Assembly: GCF_900187425.1 (NCBI RefSeq)
Contig: NZ_FYDJ01000007.1
Coordinates: 248,001-312,000, forward strand
From: Pseudomonas sp. Irchel s3h14
GTDB taxonomy: Bacteria; Pseudomonadota; Gammaproteobacteria; Pseudomonadales; Pseudomonadaceae
Length of the DNA: 64,000 nucleotides
Reading direction: 5' to 3'
Both the position numbers and the translations under genes were made by a program. The notes under the pieces were generated by a model, which was not told where the DNA came from, did not search any database, and saw only the letters and a program-made list of their open reading frames with translations. This document shows positions 49,217 through 58,024 of the stretch, piece by piece (within the stretch, counting starts at the first letter, position 1; the number at the start of each line of letters is the position of its first letter).

Positions 49217-50358
49217 CAGAGGTTCTCCGCCAGCGGTTTGTCGGCGATGCGGGTATCAAGGGCGTTGCGCAGGGCTTCACCCATGAAGGTCAGGAGCAAC
49301 AGGGTCAGCATCAGCACGCCGAAGGCCGACACGGCGATCCACCAGGCATCGAGGTTCTCCTTGCCCTGCAGCAGCAACTGGCCAAGGCTCGGCGCCGGTG
49401 CCTCGACGCCCAGGCCGAGAAAGTCCAGGCTGGCCAGGGCCATGATCGCCGCGCTCATGCGAAACGGCAGGAAGGTGATCACCGGCGTCAGGCTGTTGGG
49501 CAGGATGTGCCGCCAGATGATCTGGGCATGGGACAGGCCCATGGCCCGCGCGGCCTTGACGTATTCCAGCTGACGATTGCGCAGGAACTCGGCACGCACG
49601 AAATCCGACAGATAAATCCAGCCGAACAGCGACAGCAGTACACATAGCAGAATCAGGCTCGGCTCGAAGATCGAGGCGAAGATGATCAGCAGGTACAGCT
49701 CCGGCAGGGATCCCCAGACCTCGATCAGGCGCTGGGTGAACAGGTCGATCTTGCCGGCGAAGTAACCCTGCACGGCGCCGATCAACACCCCGAGCACCGT
49801 GCCGATGAAGGTCAGCGCCAGGCCGAAGGTTACCGAGACCCGGAAGCCATAGAGCAGCCGGGCAATGATGTCGTAGCCGGCGATATCGGTGCCCAGCAGA
49901 TTTTCTGCGGTGGGTGGGCCGGGGTAATGCACGGCGTTGGAGAAGTAGTTGAGGGTGTCGTAGTAATAGGGGTTGAGCGGGTACAGCGCGAAGTTCCCCG
50001 GCTGTGCCAGTTGCTCGCGGATAAACGGGTCGTTGTAGTCGGCGTGAATCGGCAACTGGCCGCCGAAGACCGCTTCCGGGTAGTCCTCGAACAACGGGAA
50101 ATACCAGTGCTGCTGGAAATAGATCAGCAGCGGCTTGTCGTTGCTGATCAGCTCGCCCCCCAGGCTCAACAGGTACAACGAGGTGAAAATGATCAGGCTC
50201 CAGTAACCCAAGCGGTGCTGCTTGAAACGCAACCATACGCGCCGGCCAGGTGTGAGGGCGGGGGCCAGGTCGGTATCCGCGACCGGGGCCCGAAGGTAGG
50301 GTGGGCGCTGCCAGAAGCGGCGCCAGATCGAGGGTGGTGCAACAGTTTGCGAAGTCAT
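49216..50358 (-). CDS. YejE-like ABC permease
   Basis: 380 aa, longer than DppC because of the YejE-type N-terminal extension (SIWRRFWQRPPYLRAPVADTD) and a large periplasmic insert (YFQQHWYFPLFEDYPEAVFGGQLPIHADYNDPFIREQ, in part). The core has LLGTDIAGYDIIARLLYGFRVSV and the EAA loop LEYVKAARAMGLSHAQIIWRHILPNS. It overlaps both neighbours by one base. Confidence 0.92.
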   Translation of the reverse strand: MTSQTVAPPSIWRRFWQRPPYLRAPVADTDLAPALTPGRRVWLRFKQHRLGYWSLIIFTSLYLLSLGGELISNDKPLLIYFQQHWYFPLFEDYPEAVFGGQLPIHADYNDPFIREQLAQPGNFALYPLNPYYYDTLNYFSNAVHYPGPPTAENLLGTDIAGYDIIARLLYGFRVSVTFGLALTFIGTVLGVLIGAVQGYFAGKIDLFTQRLIEVWGSLPELYLLIIFASIFEPSLILLCVLLSLFGWIYLSDFVRAEFLRNRQLEYVKAARAMGLSHAQIIWRHILPNSLTPVITFLPFRMSAAIMALASLDFLGLGVEAPAPSLGQLLLQGKENLDAWWIAVSAFGVLMLTLLLLTFMGEALRNALDTRIADKPLAENL

Positions 50359-51419
50359 CAGGCCACCTGGGCGTCGAATTTGATCCGTGGGTCCACCAGC
50401 ACATAGGCGATGTCGCCCACCAGCTTGGTCAGCAGGCCGATCAGCGTGAGCAGGTAGAGGCTGCCCAGGACCACTGGGTAATCACGGCTGTTGATCGACT
50501 CGTAGGACAGCAAGCCCAGCCCGTCGAGGGAGAACAGGGTTTCGATCAACAGGCTGCCGGTGAAAAAGGCCGCGATGAAGGCGCCGGGAAAACCGGTCAC
50601 CAGCGGCAGCAAGGCATTGCGAAAAACGTGCTTCCACAACACCCGGCGTTCCGAGAGACCTTTGGCCCGGGCGGTGAGCACGTACTGCCGACTGATTTCC
50701 TCGAGAAAGGTGTTTTTCGTCAGCAGGGTTTTCAGGGCGAAGGTGCTGATCACCGAGGCCGCGACCGGCAAGGTGATGTGCCACAGGTAGTCGGTGAATT
50801 TGCCGAAGCTGCTCAGTTCGTCCCAGTTGTCCGAAGTCAGGCCGCGCAGGGGGAACACGTCCCAGAACGAACCGCCGCCGAACAGCACGATCAACAGCAC
50901 GCCGAGGACGAAACCGGGGATCGAATAGCCGGCGAGAATCAGCAGGCTGCTGATCAGGTCGAAGCGGCTGCCGGCGCGCACCGCCTTGGCCACGCCCAGC
51001 GGCACCGAGATCAGGTAGGTCAGGACAAAGGTCCAGATCCCCAAAGACACCGAGACCCCGAGCTTGGACTTGATCAGCTCCCAGACGCTCTCGTTGCGAA
51101 AGTAACTTTGCCCCAGGTCGAACTGCAGGAAGTTCTTCAGCATCATCACGTAGCGCTCGCCGACCGGTTGATCGAAACCGTACTGGCGCGTCAGGTGCAC
51201 CACCTGTTGTTCGTCGATGCCCTGGCGCCCGCTGTAGCTCCAGCCGCTGCTGGCCACGCCACCCTCGGCACCGGAGCGGGCGCTCTGCTGGTCGAGGTTG
51301 CTCAGCACTTGCTCGACCGGACCGCCCGGGACGAATTGCGTGACCAGGAACGTCAGGGTCAGGACCCCGAACAGCGTGGGGATCATCGCCAGCAGGCGAG
51401 TCAACAGGTAATACAGCAT
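50358..51419 (-). CDS. YejB-like ABC permease
   Basis: 353 aa membrane subunit. It begins MLYYLLTRLLAMIPTLFGVLTLTFLVTQFVPGGPVEQVL, typical of DppB/YejB, and carries a YejB-type insert (SSGWSYSGRQGIDEQQVVHLTRQYGFDQP). The EAA loop is RQYVLTARAKGLSERRVLWKHVFRNALLP. It lies 80 bp after the monooxygenase gene and opens the Yej-type transporter block. Confidence 0.92.
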   Translation of the reverse strand: MLYYLLTRLLAMIPTLFGVLTLTFLVTQFVPGGPVEQVLSNLDQQSARSGAEGGVASSGWSYSGRQGIDEQQVVHLTRQYGFDQPVGERYVMMLKNFLQFDLGQSYFRNESVWELIKSKLGVSVSLGIWTFVLTYLISVPLGVAKAVRAGSRFDLISSLLILAGYSIPGFVLGVLLIVLFGGGSFWDVFPLRGLTSDNWDELSSFGKFTDYLWHITLPVAASVISTFALKTLLTKNTFLEEISRQYVLTARAKGLSERRVLWKHVFRNALLPLVTGFPGAFIAAFFTGSLLIETLFSLDGLGLLSYESINSRDYPVVLGSLYLLTLIGLLTKLVGDIAYVLVDPRIKFDAQVA

Positions 51420-51499
51420 GGCGTCGGTTCCAGCGTCGGTGAGAAAAACGACTTGCGCCGCAGCCGGCGGCAGAAGTCGGTACGGCTTCCATGACTAGC

Positions 51500-52843
51500 T
51501 CAAGCGCTGCGGGTATCGCGAGGATTGCCCGGGCGTTTCAGGCCGAGGTTTTCGCGGAAGGTCTTGCCTTCGTATTCGGTACGGAAGATCCCGCGTCGCT
51601 GCAGTTCCGGGACGACCAGCCGGGTGAAGTCCTCGAAGCCCTGGGGCAAGTAGGGCGGCACCACGTTGAAGCCGTCAGCGCCGCGTTCGACGAACCACTG
51701 TTCGATGATGTCGGCCACGGTCTTGACCGAACCGATGGCCTGGAGATGGCCGCGCGAGACGCGGAAACGCAGGACCAGCTCACGGATCGACAGGCTCTCC
51801 CGGCGGGCCAGGTCCAGCTGTTGCTGGAAGCGCCCCTTGCCGTTGGCTTCTGCCTGGTAGGGCAGGTCGGGCAGGGGACCGTCCACCGGGTAGCCGGACA
51901 GATCGAAGCCGCCAAAGCTGATGTTGCTCACGTCCACCAGCTGCTGCAGTTCGTTGAAACGGTCCTGGGCTTCCTGATCGGACTCGGCGACCACCACCGA
52001 TAGGCCCGGGGTGATTTTCAGCTGGTCTTCGTCGCGTCCGTATTTCGCCATGCGGCCTTTCAGGTTGGCGTAATAGGCTTTGGCCACGTCCAGCGACTGG
52101 GCCGAGGCGTAGGTCATCTCCGCTTCGCGAGCGGCGAATTCGAGCCCGGTTTCCGAGTTGCCAGCCTGCACGATGACCGGGTAACCCTGGAGCGGGCGGG
52201 GGAAATCCAGCAGTCCTTCGGCGTCGAAGTACTTGCCCTTGTGGTTGACCGGATGTGCCGAACGGGTTTCGTAGAACACCCCGGCCTGGCGATCCGGATT
52301 GTCGAAAGCGTCGTCATCCCAGGTGTCCCACAGGGCCTTGGTGACGGCGATGAATTCGGCGGCGCGCTCGTATCGTTCTTCGTGGGAGCGCGGCTCGTCG
52401 ATGCCGAAATTCTTCGCGGTGTGCTCGGAAAACGACGAGACCACGTTCCAGCCTGCGCGACCGCCGCTCAGGTGGTCCAGGGAGGTGAACTTGCGCGCCA
52501 CATGGTAGGGCGAGTCGTAGTTCGTATTGACGGTCGCCACCAGGCCGATGTGCTCGGTCACGGCGGCGATGGCGGATAACAGGGTAAAGGGTTCGAACTG
52601 ATAGTTTTGCCCGCTGCGTCCAGTCTGCGGGGTGATGTCACCGGAACGGCCGATGAAGTCGGCGACGAAAAAGGTGTCGAACTTCGCGGCTTCGGCCAGC
52701 TTGGCGGCGTTGATCCACCAGGTCAGGTCCGGGCGACCGTTGCCCTGTGAACTGGGGTGGCGCCAGGCCTCGGGATGATGGCCGAAACGGTGGAGGAATA
52801 CGTTCAGGGCCAGTTGGCGTTTTTTGCTGTTGTCGTGGCTCAC
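51500..52843 (-). CDS. NtaA/SnaA/DszA-family FMN-dependent monooxygenase
   Basis: 447 aa if started at the GTG at 52843 (V-S-H-D-N-S-K-K-R-Q-L-A-L-N; purine-rich AGAGAG upstream). A longer frame begins inside hairpin-rich noncoding DNA. Family motifs are LNVFLHRFGHHPEAWRHP, LAEAAKFDTFFVADFIG, LVATVNTNYDSPYHVARKFTSLDHLSGGRAGWNVVSSFSEHTAKNFG (in part) and VIVQAGNSETGLEFAAREAEMTY. In the Dsz pathway DszA converts a sulfone to a sulfinate that DszB then cleaves. Three DszB homologues in the same regulon make that pairing attractive here. Confidence 0.9.
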   Translation of the reverse strand: MSHDNSKKRQLALNVFLHRFGHHPEAWRHPSSQGNGRPDLTWWINAAKLAEAAKFDTFFVADFIGRSGDITPQTGRSGQNYQFEPFTLLSAIAAVTEHIGLVATVNTNYDSPYHVARKFTSLDHLSGGRAGWNVVSSFSEHTAKNFGIDEPRSHEERYERAAEFIAVTKALWDTWDDDAFDNPDRQAGVFYETRSAHPVNHKGKYFDAEGLLDFPRPLQGYPVIVQAGNSETGLEFAAREAEMTYASAQSLDVAKAYYANLKGRMAKYGRDEDQLKITPGLSVVVAESDQEAQDRFNELQQLVDVSNISFGGFDLSGYPVDGPLPDLPYQAEANGKGRFQQQLDLARRESLSIRELVLRFRVSRGHLQAIGSVKTVADIIEQWFVERGADGFNVVPPYLPQGFEDFTRLVVPELQRRGIFRTEYEGKTFRENLGLKRPGNPRDTRSA

Positions 52844-52873
52844 GGGTGCGTCTCTCTGAATACGGGGCCCGAA

Positions 52874-52960
52874 GGTGTGCCAGGCACACCCCATGGTTTG
52901 GGTACGCAGCGCGTACCCAGGCTCTACAGCCTCTCGCCGGTCAGGGGCGCACGGCGCCCC
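52874..52960. repeat. Cluster of three tri-loop hairpins in the monooxygenase leader
   Basis: Three perfect stems, each with a 3-nt loop, stand within 87 bp: 52874-52890 (7 bp), 52900-52918 (8 bp, GGGTACGC/GCGTACCC) and 52944-52960 (7 bp, GGGGCGC/GCGCCCC). They fill the 130-bp gap between the aldolase-like and monooxygenase genes. None has a U-tract. They may protect or partition the long operon mRNA. Confidence 0.6.
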
Positions 52961-52972
52961 GGATCCGCCGAT

Positions 52973-53647
52973 TCAGCCGGTGAAGGCTTTGGATTTCTCT
53001 AGCAGGCCGGTGCGTTTCCATTGCAGTTCCAGTGCGCCCGGGGTGTATACCTGGGCGCCGCCGAGCTGCTCGGCAATCGCCTGGAAGCGCGCGGCCTCTT
53101 CGACGAAGAGGATGGTCTCGGCGGTTTTCAGGATTCCCGTGCCCCAGAAGTTGGCGCCGCCATTGGATTCCAGCAGGGCCGGCGGTGGTGCCAGTTCCGG
53201 GTGCTTGTCGAGACGCTCGCGGATGACTTCCAGCGGGCTGCGGGTGCGCTCCAGATGGTTGGGGATTTCCCGTGCCAGCAGGTGTCGTGCGGCGGCCACA
53301 TAAAGGATCGGGAACGGCTTGTGGGCCAGCGACCAGGCGGACAGCCACGCGGTGTGCACATGGATCACGGTGTCGGCTTCCAGGCGCGGTTCGTTGATCA
53401 GTGAACCGGGGTTTTCCGAGAAGGCCGAGACGCTGACTTTCGGTGCCTGGTCGCGCGCCAGGCCACCGGGGAAACGGATCCCCAGCAACTGGTCGGTACC
53501 GGGAATACGGTGGGAGATGTGGAAGGTCAGGCTGGCGGACAGGGTGCCGTTCTCGCGCAGGGTTTCAAAGGCGTGGACGGCATCGGCCCGGGCTTGATCG
53601 ATGTAGGCGACCAGGTCGATGCCAGTGGTGGTTTCGAAAGCGGACAT
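52973..53647 (-). CDS. Class II aldolase/adducin-family protein
   Basis: 224 aa. Family-like segments are NGTLSASLTFHISHRIPGTDQLLGIRFPG, a zinc-site-like DTVIHVHTAWLSAWSLAHKPFPILYVAAARHLL (in part; VHTAW) and GTGILKTAETILFVEEAARFQAIAEQLGG. Members cleave phospho-sugars or related aldols, or act as decarboxylases or dehydratases. It is the second gene of the operon, 40 bp after the third DszB homologue. The expected second histidine pair is not obvious, so its activity should not be assumed. Confidence 0.75.
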   Translation of the reverse strand: MSAFETTTGIDLVAYIDQARADAVHAFETLRENGTLSASLTFHISHRIPGTDQLLGIRFPGGLARDQAPKVSVSAFSENPGSLINEPRLEADTVIHVHTAWLSAWSLAHKPFPILYVAAARHLLAREIPNHLERTRSPLEVIRERLDKHPELAPPPALLESNGGANFWGTGILKTAETILFVEEAARFQAIAEQLGGAQVYTPGALELQWKRTGLLEKSKAFTG

Positions 53648-53686
53648 AGTGGATCTCCAGAATAGGCTGATGCGTGGTTAAGGTTT

Positions 53687-54736
53687 TCAGGCGGCCGCGT
53701 CGGTTCTTTCCTGCTCGACGAGTTTCTGTGCCTGCTCCAACGGGCCGCTGACGATCCAGTCGCTGACCTCGAAATCGGCTTTGAGGTAGCCCCAGTCGCG
53801 CAGGAAATTTTTCTGCACGGTCAGCCCTTCGATGTACTCGGGGGTCAATTTGGGGGTGAACGACCGGTGCACGTCCGGGCCGTGGGAGCCGATGACTTCG
53901 GCCGCCGTGGCGTTGCGGTCTTCCGGGATCAGCAGTTGCACCACTTCTTCGTGATGGGCGGTGGCCCATTCGGCGGTCCGCAGCAGTACGGCGAGGTAAC
54001 GCACCACCAGTTCCGGGTGTTGCTCGAGGAACAGTCGGTCGACGGTGATCGGGCGTGGCGTGCCGTTGTTGACCCGCAGCAGCGGATCCTGCAATTCATT
54101 GATGTTGATCACTTGATGGAAACGCGGGTCCCGGGACAGGCGATAACCGCGGGCAAAGCGCAGGAAGATCGCGTCCACAGTGCCGTTTTCCAGGGCCTCG
54201 ATCGCCACGTCCGGACGCTCGTCGCGAATTTTTCGCGGGCCGTCTTCGCTGTCGTAGCTGGGGGCTTCGAGGTCGACGAAGGTGGCGTCTTCAGGGCTCA
54301 GGCCGGCCAGAGTCAGCGCCGTGGCAAAACCGTGCTGGGCGGCACCGCGCTGGAAATCGATCACGGCGTTGCTGTGCAGTGGCACACCAAGGCGCTTACC
54401 CTTGAGGTCGGCGATTTCTCGGATGCCACTGTCGGCGCGGGTGAGGATGCCCTGGTATTCATCGAGCCAGGTGATACCGACGACGACGGTGTCCTGGCCA
54501 CTGCCTTTGGCCCAGATCGGCGGGATGTTGCCGCCTTCGCGAAACAGGCCGCTCTGCTGGTGATGGTAGTGGGCATTGCGCACGGCCAGGCTGTCCGAAT
54601 CGCGCAGGGAGTGCAGCTCGGTTCCCGGAGCGGCGAACTCTTCCTGCAGCCAGTTTTTGCGGATCGCCAGCGCCGAGGCAGTGGCAGCACCGCACCGGGT
54701 ATAGAACAACTTTACAGGGTTAGTGGAAGTGCTCAT
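53687..54736 (-). CDS. DszB-family homologue 3 with Cys-His-Arg set
   Basis: 349 aa from the ATG at 54736 (GAGGAC 7 nt upstream), with no signal peptide. KLFYTRCGAATASALAIRKNWL places C15 at the catalytic position, with H56 (NAHYHHQQ) and R66 (FREGGNIPPIW) again 10 residues apart, as in DszB (Cys27, His60, Arg70). GGNIPPIW is even closer to DszB (GGEIPP) than the two tandem homologues. It is the first gene of the long operon running to 43.3 kb and is read from a sigma-54 promoter at 54782-54797. Confidence 0.75.
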   Translation of the reverse strand: MSTSTNPVKLFYTRCGAATASALAIRKNWLQEEFAAPGTELHSLRDSDSLAVRNAHYHHQQSGLFREGGNIPPIWAKGSGQDTVVVGITWLDEYQGILTRADSGIREIADLKGKRLGVPLHSNAVIDFQRGAAQHGFATALTLAGLSPEDATFVDLEAPSYDSEDGPRKIRDERPDVAIEALENGTVDAIFLRFARGYRLSRDPRFHQVININELQDPLLRVNNGTPRPITVDRLFLEQHPELVVRYLAVLLRTAEWATAHHEEVVQLLIPEDRNATAAEVIGSHGPDVHRSFTPKLTPEYIEGLTVQKNFLRDWGYLKADFEVSDWIVSGPLEQAQKLVEQERTDAAA

Positions 54737-54781
54737 GGAACGTCCTCGAGTGGGGTGGTGAAGATTGACGTTAATCAATAG

Positions 54782-54797
54782 AGCACACTCCATGCCA
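54782..54797 (-). promoter_or_regulatory. Sigma-54 promoter of the long sulfur operon
   Basis: The minus strand reads TGGCATGGAGTGTGCT: GG and GC correctly spaced, TGGCA conserved, TGC at -12. Predicted transcription would start about 35 nt before the DszB-like start codon. Confidence 0.68.
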
Positions 54798-54973
54798 AAC
54801 TTTTAAAGGTGGGTTGTTTGATGGTTGTGAGTATTGTTTTTGTTGTTGTTGGAAGTCGGCGAGAGGCCCGTGAAATAAGGCCTTGTGGGTTTTTTTAGAA
54901 GGTGGAATGGCGGGATTTTTTTTGCGTGGATGAATAAGTAAGTAGCGGGTAATTGCCAGGCGTTTCCAGACGC

Positions 54974-54989
54974 TGCTGCATAGGCAGCA
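54974..54989. promoter_or_regulatory. Candidate SfnR site between the divergent operons
   Basis: TGCTG-CATAGG-CAGCA, an exact TGYTG-N6-CARCA dyad (inner arms extend it to TGCTGC/GCAGCA). It is 177 bp from the -24 of the minus-strand promoter and about 300 bp from the plus-strand one. The rest of 54798-55160 is AT-rich and has no gene. Confidence 0.5.
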
Positions 54990-55164
54990 CTTTCCCGAAG
55001 CGATTGCTGCCAGGCAGGCAACGAACAAGCAGAAGGCGTAAAATCCAGCAGATACGGGGTTGTGGCGACCTTGTGGTTTGGTTATTAGCTTATCTTTAAA
55101 TGTCGCAGTTCATCGGCTTCAGAATTTAACTGTTTATATGGAAGGAAAACTCCAGACCGAAAGG

Positions 55165-55180
55165 TGCTGGAGAATCAGCA
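55165..55180. promoter_or_regulatory. Candidate SfnR site for the TonB-dependent receptor
   Basis: TGCTG-GAGAAT-CAGCA, an exact TGYTG-N6-CARCA dyad 110 bp upstream of the -24 box at 55290. Confidence 0.5.
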
Positions 55181-55289
55181 GTCAAACAGCAGTGGGTTGT
55201 CTGGCTTGCAACATAAGTGCAACGAACTTGTTGAGGCGTTAACTTGTTTCTTTCAGGCGCTGCGTGGGTTTCAGGTAGCTAATAGCAGA

Positions 55290-55305
55290 TGGCACAGTTT
55301 CTGCT
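55290..55305 (+). promoter_or_regulatory. Sigma-54 promoter of the TonB-dependent receptor
   Basis: TGGCACAGTTTCTGCT, with intact TGGCAC and GC at the right 10-nt spacing from GG (one change in the -12 box). It is about 63 bp before the start codon at 55368. Confidence 0.75.
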
Positions 55306-55367
55306 ATTTCAAGCTTGATTTTAGTTGTCAGCCCCTCAACTGCCTGTGCCTGCAAAGGAAATACTTA

Positions 55368-57785
55368 ATGTCGCGCCTGAATATACAAAGAGGCAAAGCC
55401 CACGCGGCTTTGCTCGTGCCGGATACTTCGCGTTATTTCAAGAAAACTCTGGCTCAGGCCGTCTCCCATGCATGCATCGGTGGCTTGACGGCCAGTCTGC
55501 TGGCAGGTTCGGCCTTCGCCGCACAACCCGCCGCGAAGGCCGGCACCGAGCAGAACCCGCAGGTCGGCGAACAGGACGATCAACTGGATACGGTGGTGGT
55601 CACCGCGCAGAAGCGCTCGGAAAAACTCAAGGACGTGCCGATCCCGATCACCGCGATTTCCGGTGAGTCCATCCGCGACAAGGACATCACCACCTCGACC
55701 GACATCGAGCGCCTCGCGCCCAACCTGTCGGCCCAGTCCAGCAGCAACACCGGCGGCCGCACCGGCAAACCCCGCTGGTTCCTGCGCGGGATCGGCACCA
55801 ACGATCCCAACGCCAACCAGGAAGGGCCACTGTCGATTTACGTCGACGAGGTGGTGATTGGCCTGCAGGGCGATCAGAACTTTCCGCTGTTCGACCTGGA
55901 ACGGGTCGAGGTCCTGCGCGGTCCGCAAGGCACCTTGTGGGGCAAGAACAACACCGGCGGCGCGATCCATTTCATCTCGAAAAAACCGACCTTCGAAAAC
56001 AGCGGCTACACCAAGCTGGGCATCGGCAGTTACGGCAAACGAACCCTCGAAGCCGCCAGTGGCGGCGCCTTGGTCGACGACAAACTGGCTGGCCGCGCGG
56101 CCATTTATTACGAGAAAGGCGATGGCTGGGCGGACAACATCGTCACCGATGAAACCGGCCCCCAACTGGAAGACTTCAACGGTCGCTTCCAGCTGCTGGG
56201 CAACTTCGGCGACAACCTCGATGCGCTGCTGAGCCTCAACGTGCGGGAACTGCACACTGGCAACCCGCCGAACTTTCTGGTCGGCGCCACCAGCGTCAAC
56301 AACGTCACCACGCCCAACCCCGGTGGAGCCATCCGGCAGGGCGGGGGTTCGTACATTCCGCCCTATGGCGACGATCCGGACAACCGCAGCGATTTCTGGG
56401 GCGGTAAAAGTACCGGCGAGAACACCCAGGTCGGCCTCAGCCTCAAGTTGAACTGGTACCTGGAGGAAAACACCCTGACGTCGATCACCGCATTCAGCCA
56501 CGGTGATGGCGACACCGACGTGCGTGCTGGCGTGCCACCGGGAACCTTGCTCGACCAGACCAGCACCCTGGGCGATACCTCGTCCCGGCAGTTCACCCAG
56601 GAGCTGCGTTTGAGCTCTCCGGCGGATCAGCGTCTGACCTGGATGCTCGGTGCCTACTACTACGACTTGCAGGCCGACAGTGACACCCGTTCGATCCGCT
56701 TCAAGAGCGGCAATACCCAGGAGCAATACAGCAGCAGTTCCTGGGACCAGGACGCCAAGAGTTTCGCCCTGTTCGGCAACACCAAGTTCCGTTTCACCGA
56801 CCGTGCGGCGCTGACCTTGGGCCTGCGCCAGACCTGGGAATCCAAGGACATTACCGAAACCACCCTGACGGTCCAGGACACCCCTGCAAACCAGAACCTG
56901 GTGATCGTCACCCAGCCCGGGGGGACGCCGGATTCGGTCAGGGGGACCGGGCTGGTCGCACCGCTGTCATTGAGCAAGGATGCCGACTGGAGCCAGACCA
57001 CCTGGGACATCACCCCGGAGTATCGTTTCACCGATGACATTCTCGGCTATGCGCGGATCGCCACCGGTTTCCGTTCCGGCGGTTTCAACCAGGCGATCGT
57101 CAATCGGGGCATCATTGAAACCGATCCGGAAACCCTCACCGATTACGAACTGGGGTTGAAAACCAGTTGGCTCGGCGGGCGCCTGAATGCCAACGTGTCG
57201 CTGTTCTACTACGACATCAAGAATCTGCAACTCAACATCCAGCAACAGGTGCCGGGTACCACCATTACCAGCACCGCCGGCAGCTCCGACGGCCAGGTCA
57301 AGGGTGTCGAGTTCGAGATCGAAGCGTTGCCCACCGAGTTCTGGCGGGTCACCACCAGTCTTGGGTTGCTGCGTGCCGAGTACACCAACTTCGAATACAC
57401 CATCGGCGGCGTGAGCCTGGATGCCAGCGGCAACAAGTTCTACCGGACACCAGAGACCTCTTTCCGATTGGATACCGACTACCGGATACCGGTTGCCATC
57501 GGCGGGCAAGTCATCCTGGGTACTGACTGGGCCTATCGCAGCCACATCTATCACAACGCCACGGTGCAGGAAGATCCGGTTCAGGAAACCCCGGATTACT
57601 GGACCGGCAACGCCCGCGTGACCTATCAGGCCGCCAGCAAAAAATGGCAGGTCACGGGCTTCGTCAACAACCTGACCGACCAATCCAACAAGGTGCTGTC
57701 GCAAATCGTCAACCAGCGCGGGGTCTATCCGACCTCCTATGTGGCGCCTCGGACATTTGGCCTGCAAACCACGATCAATTTCTGA
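55368..57785 (+). CDS. TonB-dependent outer-membrane receptor
   Basis: 805 aa from the ATG at 55368 (AAAGGAA 7 nt upstream); the upstream 68 codons of open frame contain the promoter and are untranslated. A long N-terminal signal ends near LLAGSAFAAQ, then the TonB box LDTVVVTAQKR. The plug (PIPITAISGESIRDKDITT; RWFLRGIGTNDPNANQEG; LERVEVLRGPQGTLWGKNNTGGAIHFISKKP) is followed by a beta-barrel ending FGLQTTINF. This plug type is common in receptors for organic compounds rather than siderophores. It heads the SfnR-TonB-ExbBD block and is predicted to bring the sulfur compound across the outer membrane. Confidence 0.9.
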   Translation: MSRLNIQRGKAHAALLVPDTSRYFKKTLAQAVSHACIGGLTASLLAGSAFAAQPAAKAGTEQNPQVGEQDDQLDTVVVTAQKRSEKLKDVPIPITAISGESIRDKDITTSTDIERLAPNLSAQSSSNTGGRTGKPRWFLRGIGTNDPNANQEGPLSIYVDEVVIGLQGDQNFPLFDLERVEVLRGPQGTLWGKNNTGGAIHFISKKPTFENSGYTKLGIGSYGKRTLEAASGGALVDDKLAGRAAIYYEKGDGWADNIVTDETGPQLEDFNGRFQLLGNFGDNLDALLSLNVRELHTGNPPNFLVGATSVNNVTTPNPGGAIRQGGGSYIPPYGDDPDNRSDFWGGKSTGENTQVGLSLKLNWYLEENTLTSITAFSHGDGDTDVRAGVPPGTLLDQTSTLGDTSSRQFTQELRLSSPADQRLTWMLGAYYYDLQADSDTRSIRFKSGNTQEQYSSSSWDQDAKSFALFGNTKFRFTDRAALTLGLRQTWESKDITETTLTVQDTPANQNLVIVTQPGGTPDSVRGTGLVAPLSLSKDADWSQTTWDITPEYRFTDDILGYARIATGFRSGGFNQAIVNRGIIETDPETLTDYELGLKTSWLGGRLNANVSLFYYDIKNLQLNIQQQVPGTTITSTAGSSDGQVKGVEFEIEALPTEFWRVTTSLGLLRAEYTNFEYTIGGVSLDASGNKFYRTPETSFRLDTDYRIPVAIGGQVILGTDWAYRSHIYHNATVQEDPVQETPDYWTGNARVTYQAASKKWQVTGFVNNLTDQSNKVLSQIVNQRGVYPTSYVAPRTFGLQTTINF

Positions 57786-57813
57786 AAAAGCAGCTTTTTG
57801 GCAGGGTGCTCAC

Positions 57814-57868
57814 TGCTGCTCCAGCAACCATTTGTGCGGATGGACTGTTGCTGGAGCAACAGTCCATC
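57814..57868. promoter_or_regulatory. Paired SfnR-like dyads and long hairpin upstream of sfnR
   Basis: TGCTG-CTCCAG-CAACC (57814-57829, one base off) and TGTTG-CTGGAG-CAACA (57846-57861, exact) are two copies of TGYTG-N6-CARCA. The second sits inside a 14-bp inverted repeat (57839-57868) that could also fold as a hairpin at the end of the receptor transcript. No -24/-12 box was found between here and sfnR. The AT-rich stretch 57935-57995 may hold a sigma-70 promoter. Confidence 0.5.
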
Positions 57869-58024
57869 TGGAGCGCTCCGGGCCAGAGCAGGTGGGGGTT
57901 TCAGCCAAAACATGGTCAAAAATTGATATTCGCTTAAGGAATATATAAATGAATTTATATGATTATTTGTATATAAAAATATACGTCACTATGAGTTCAT
58001 TCTCTCGGTCCGGATAAGCCGCTC

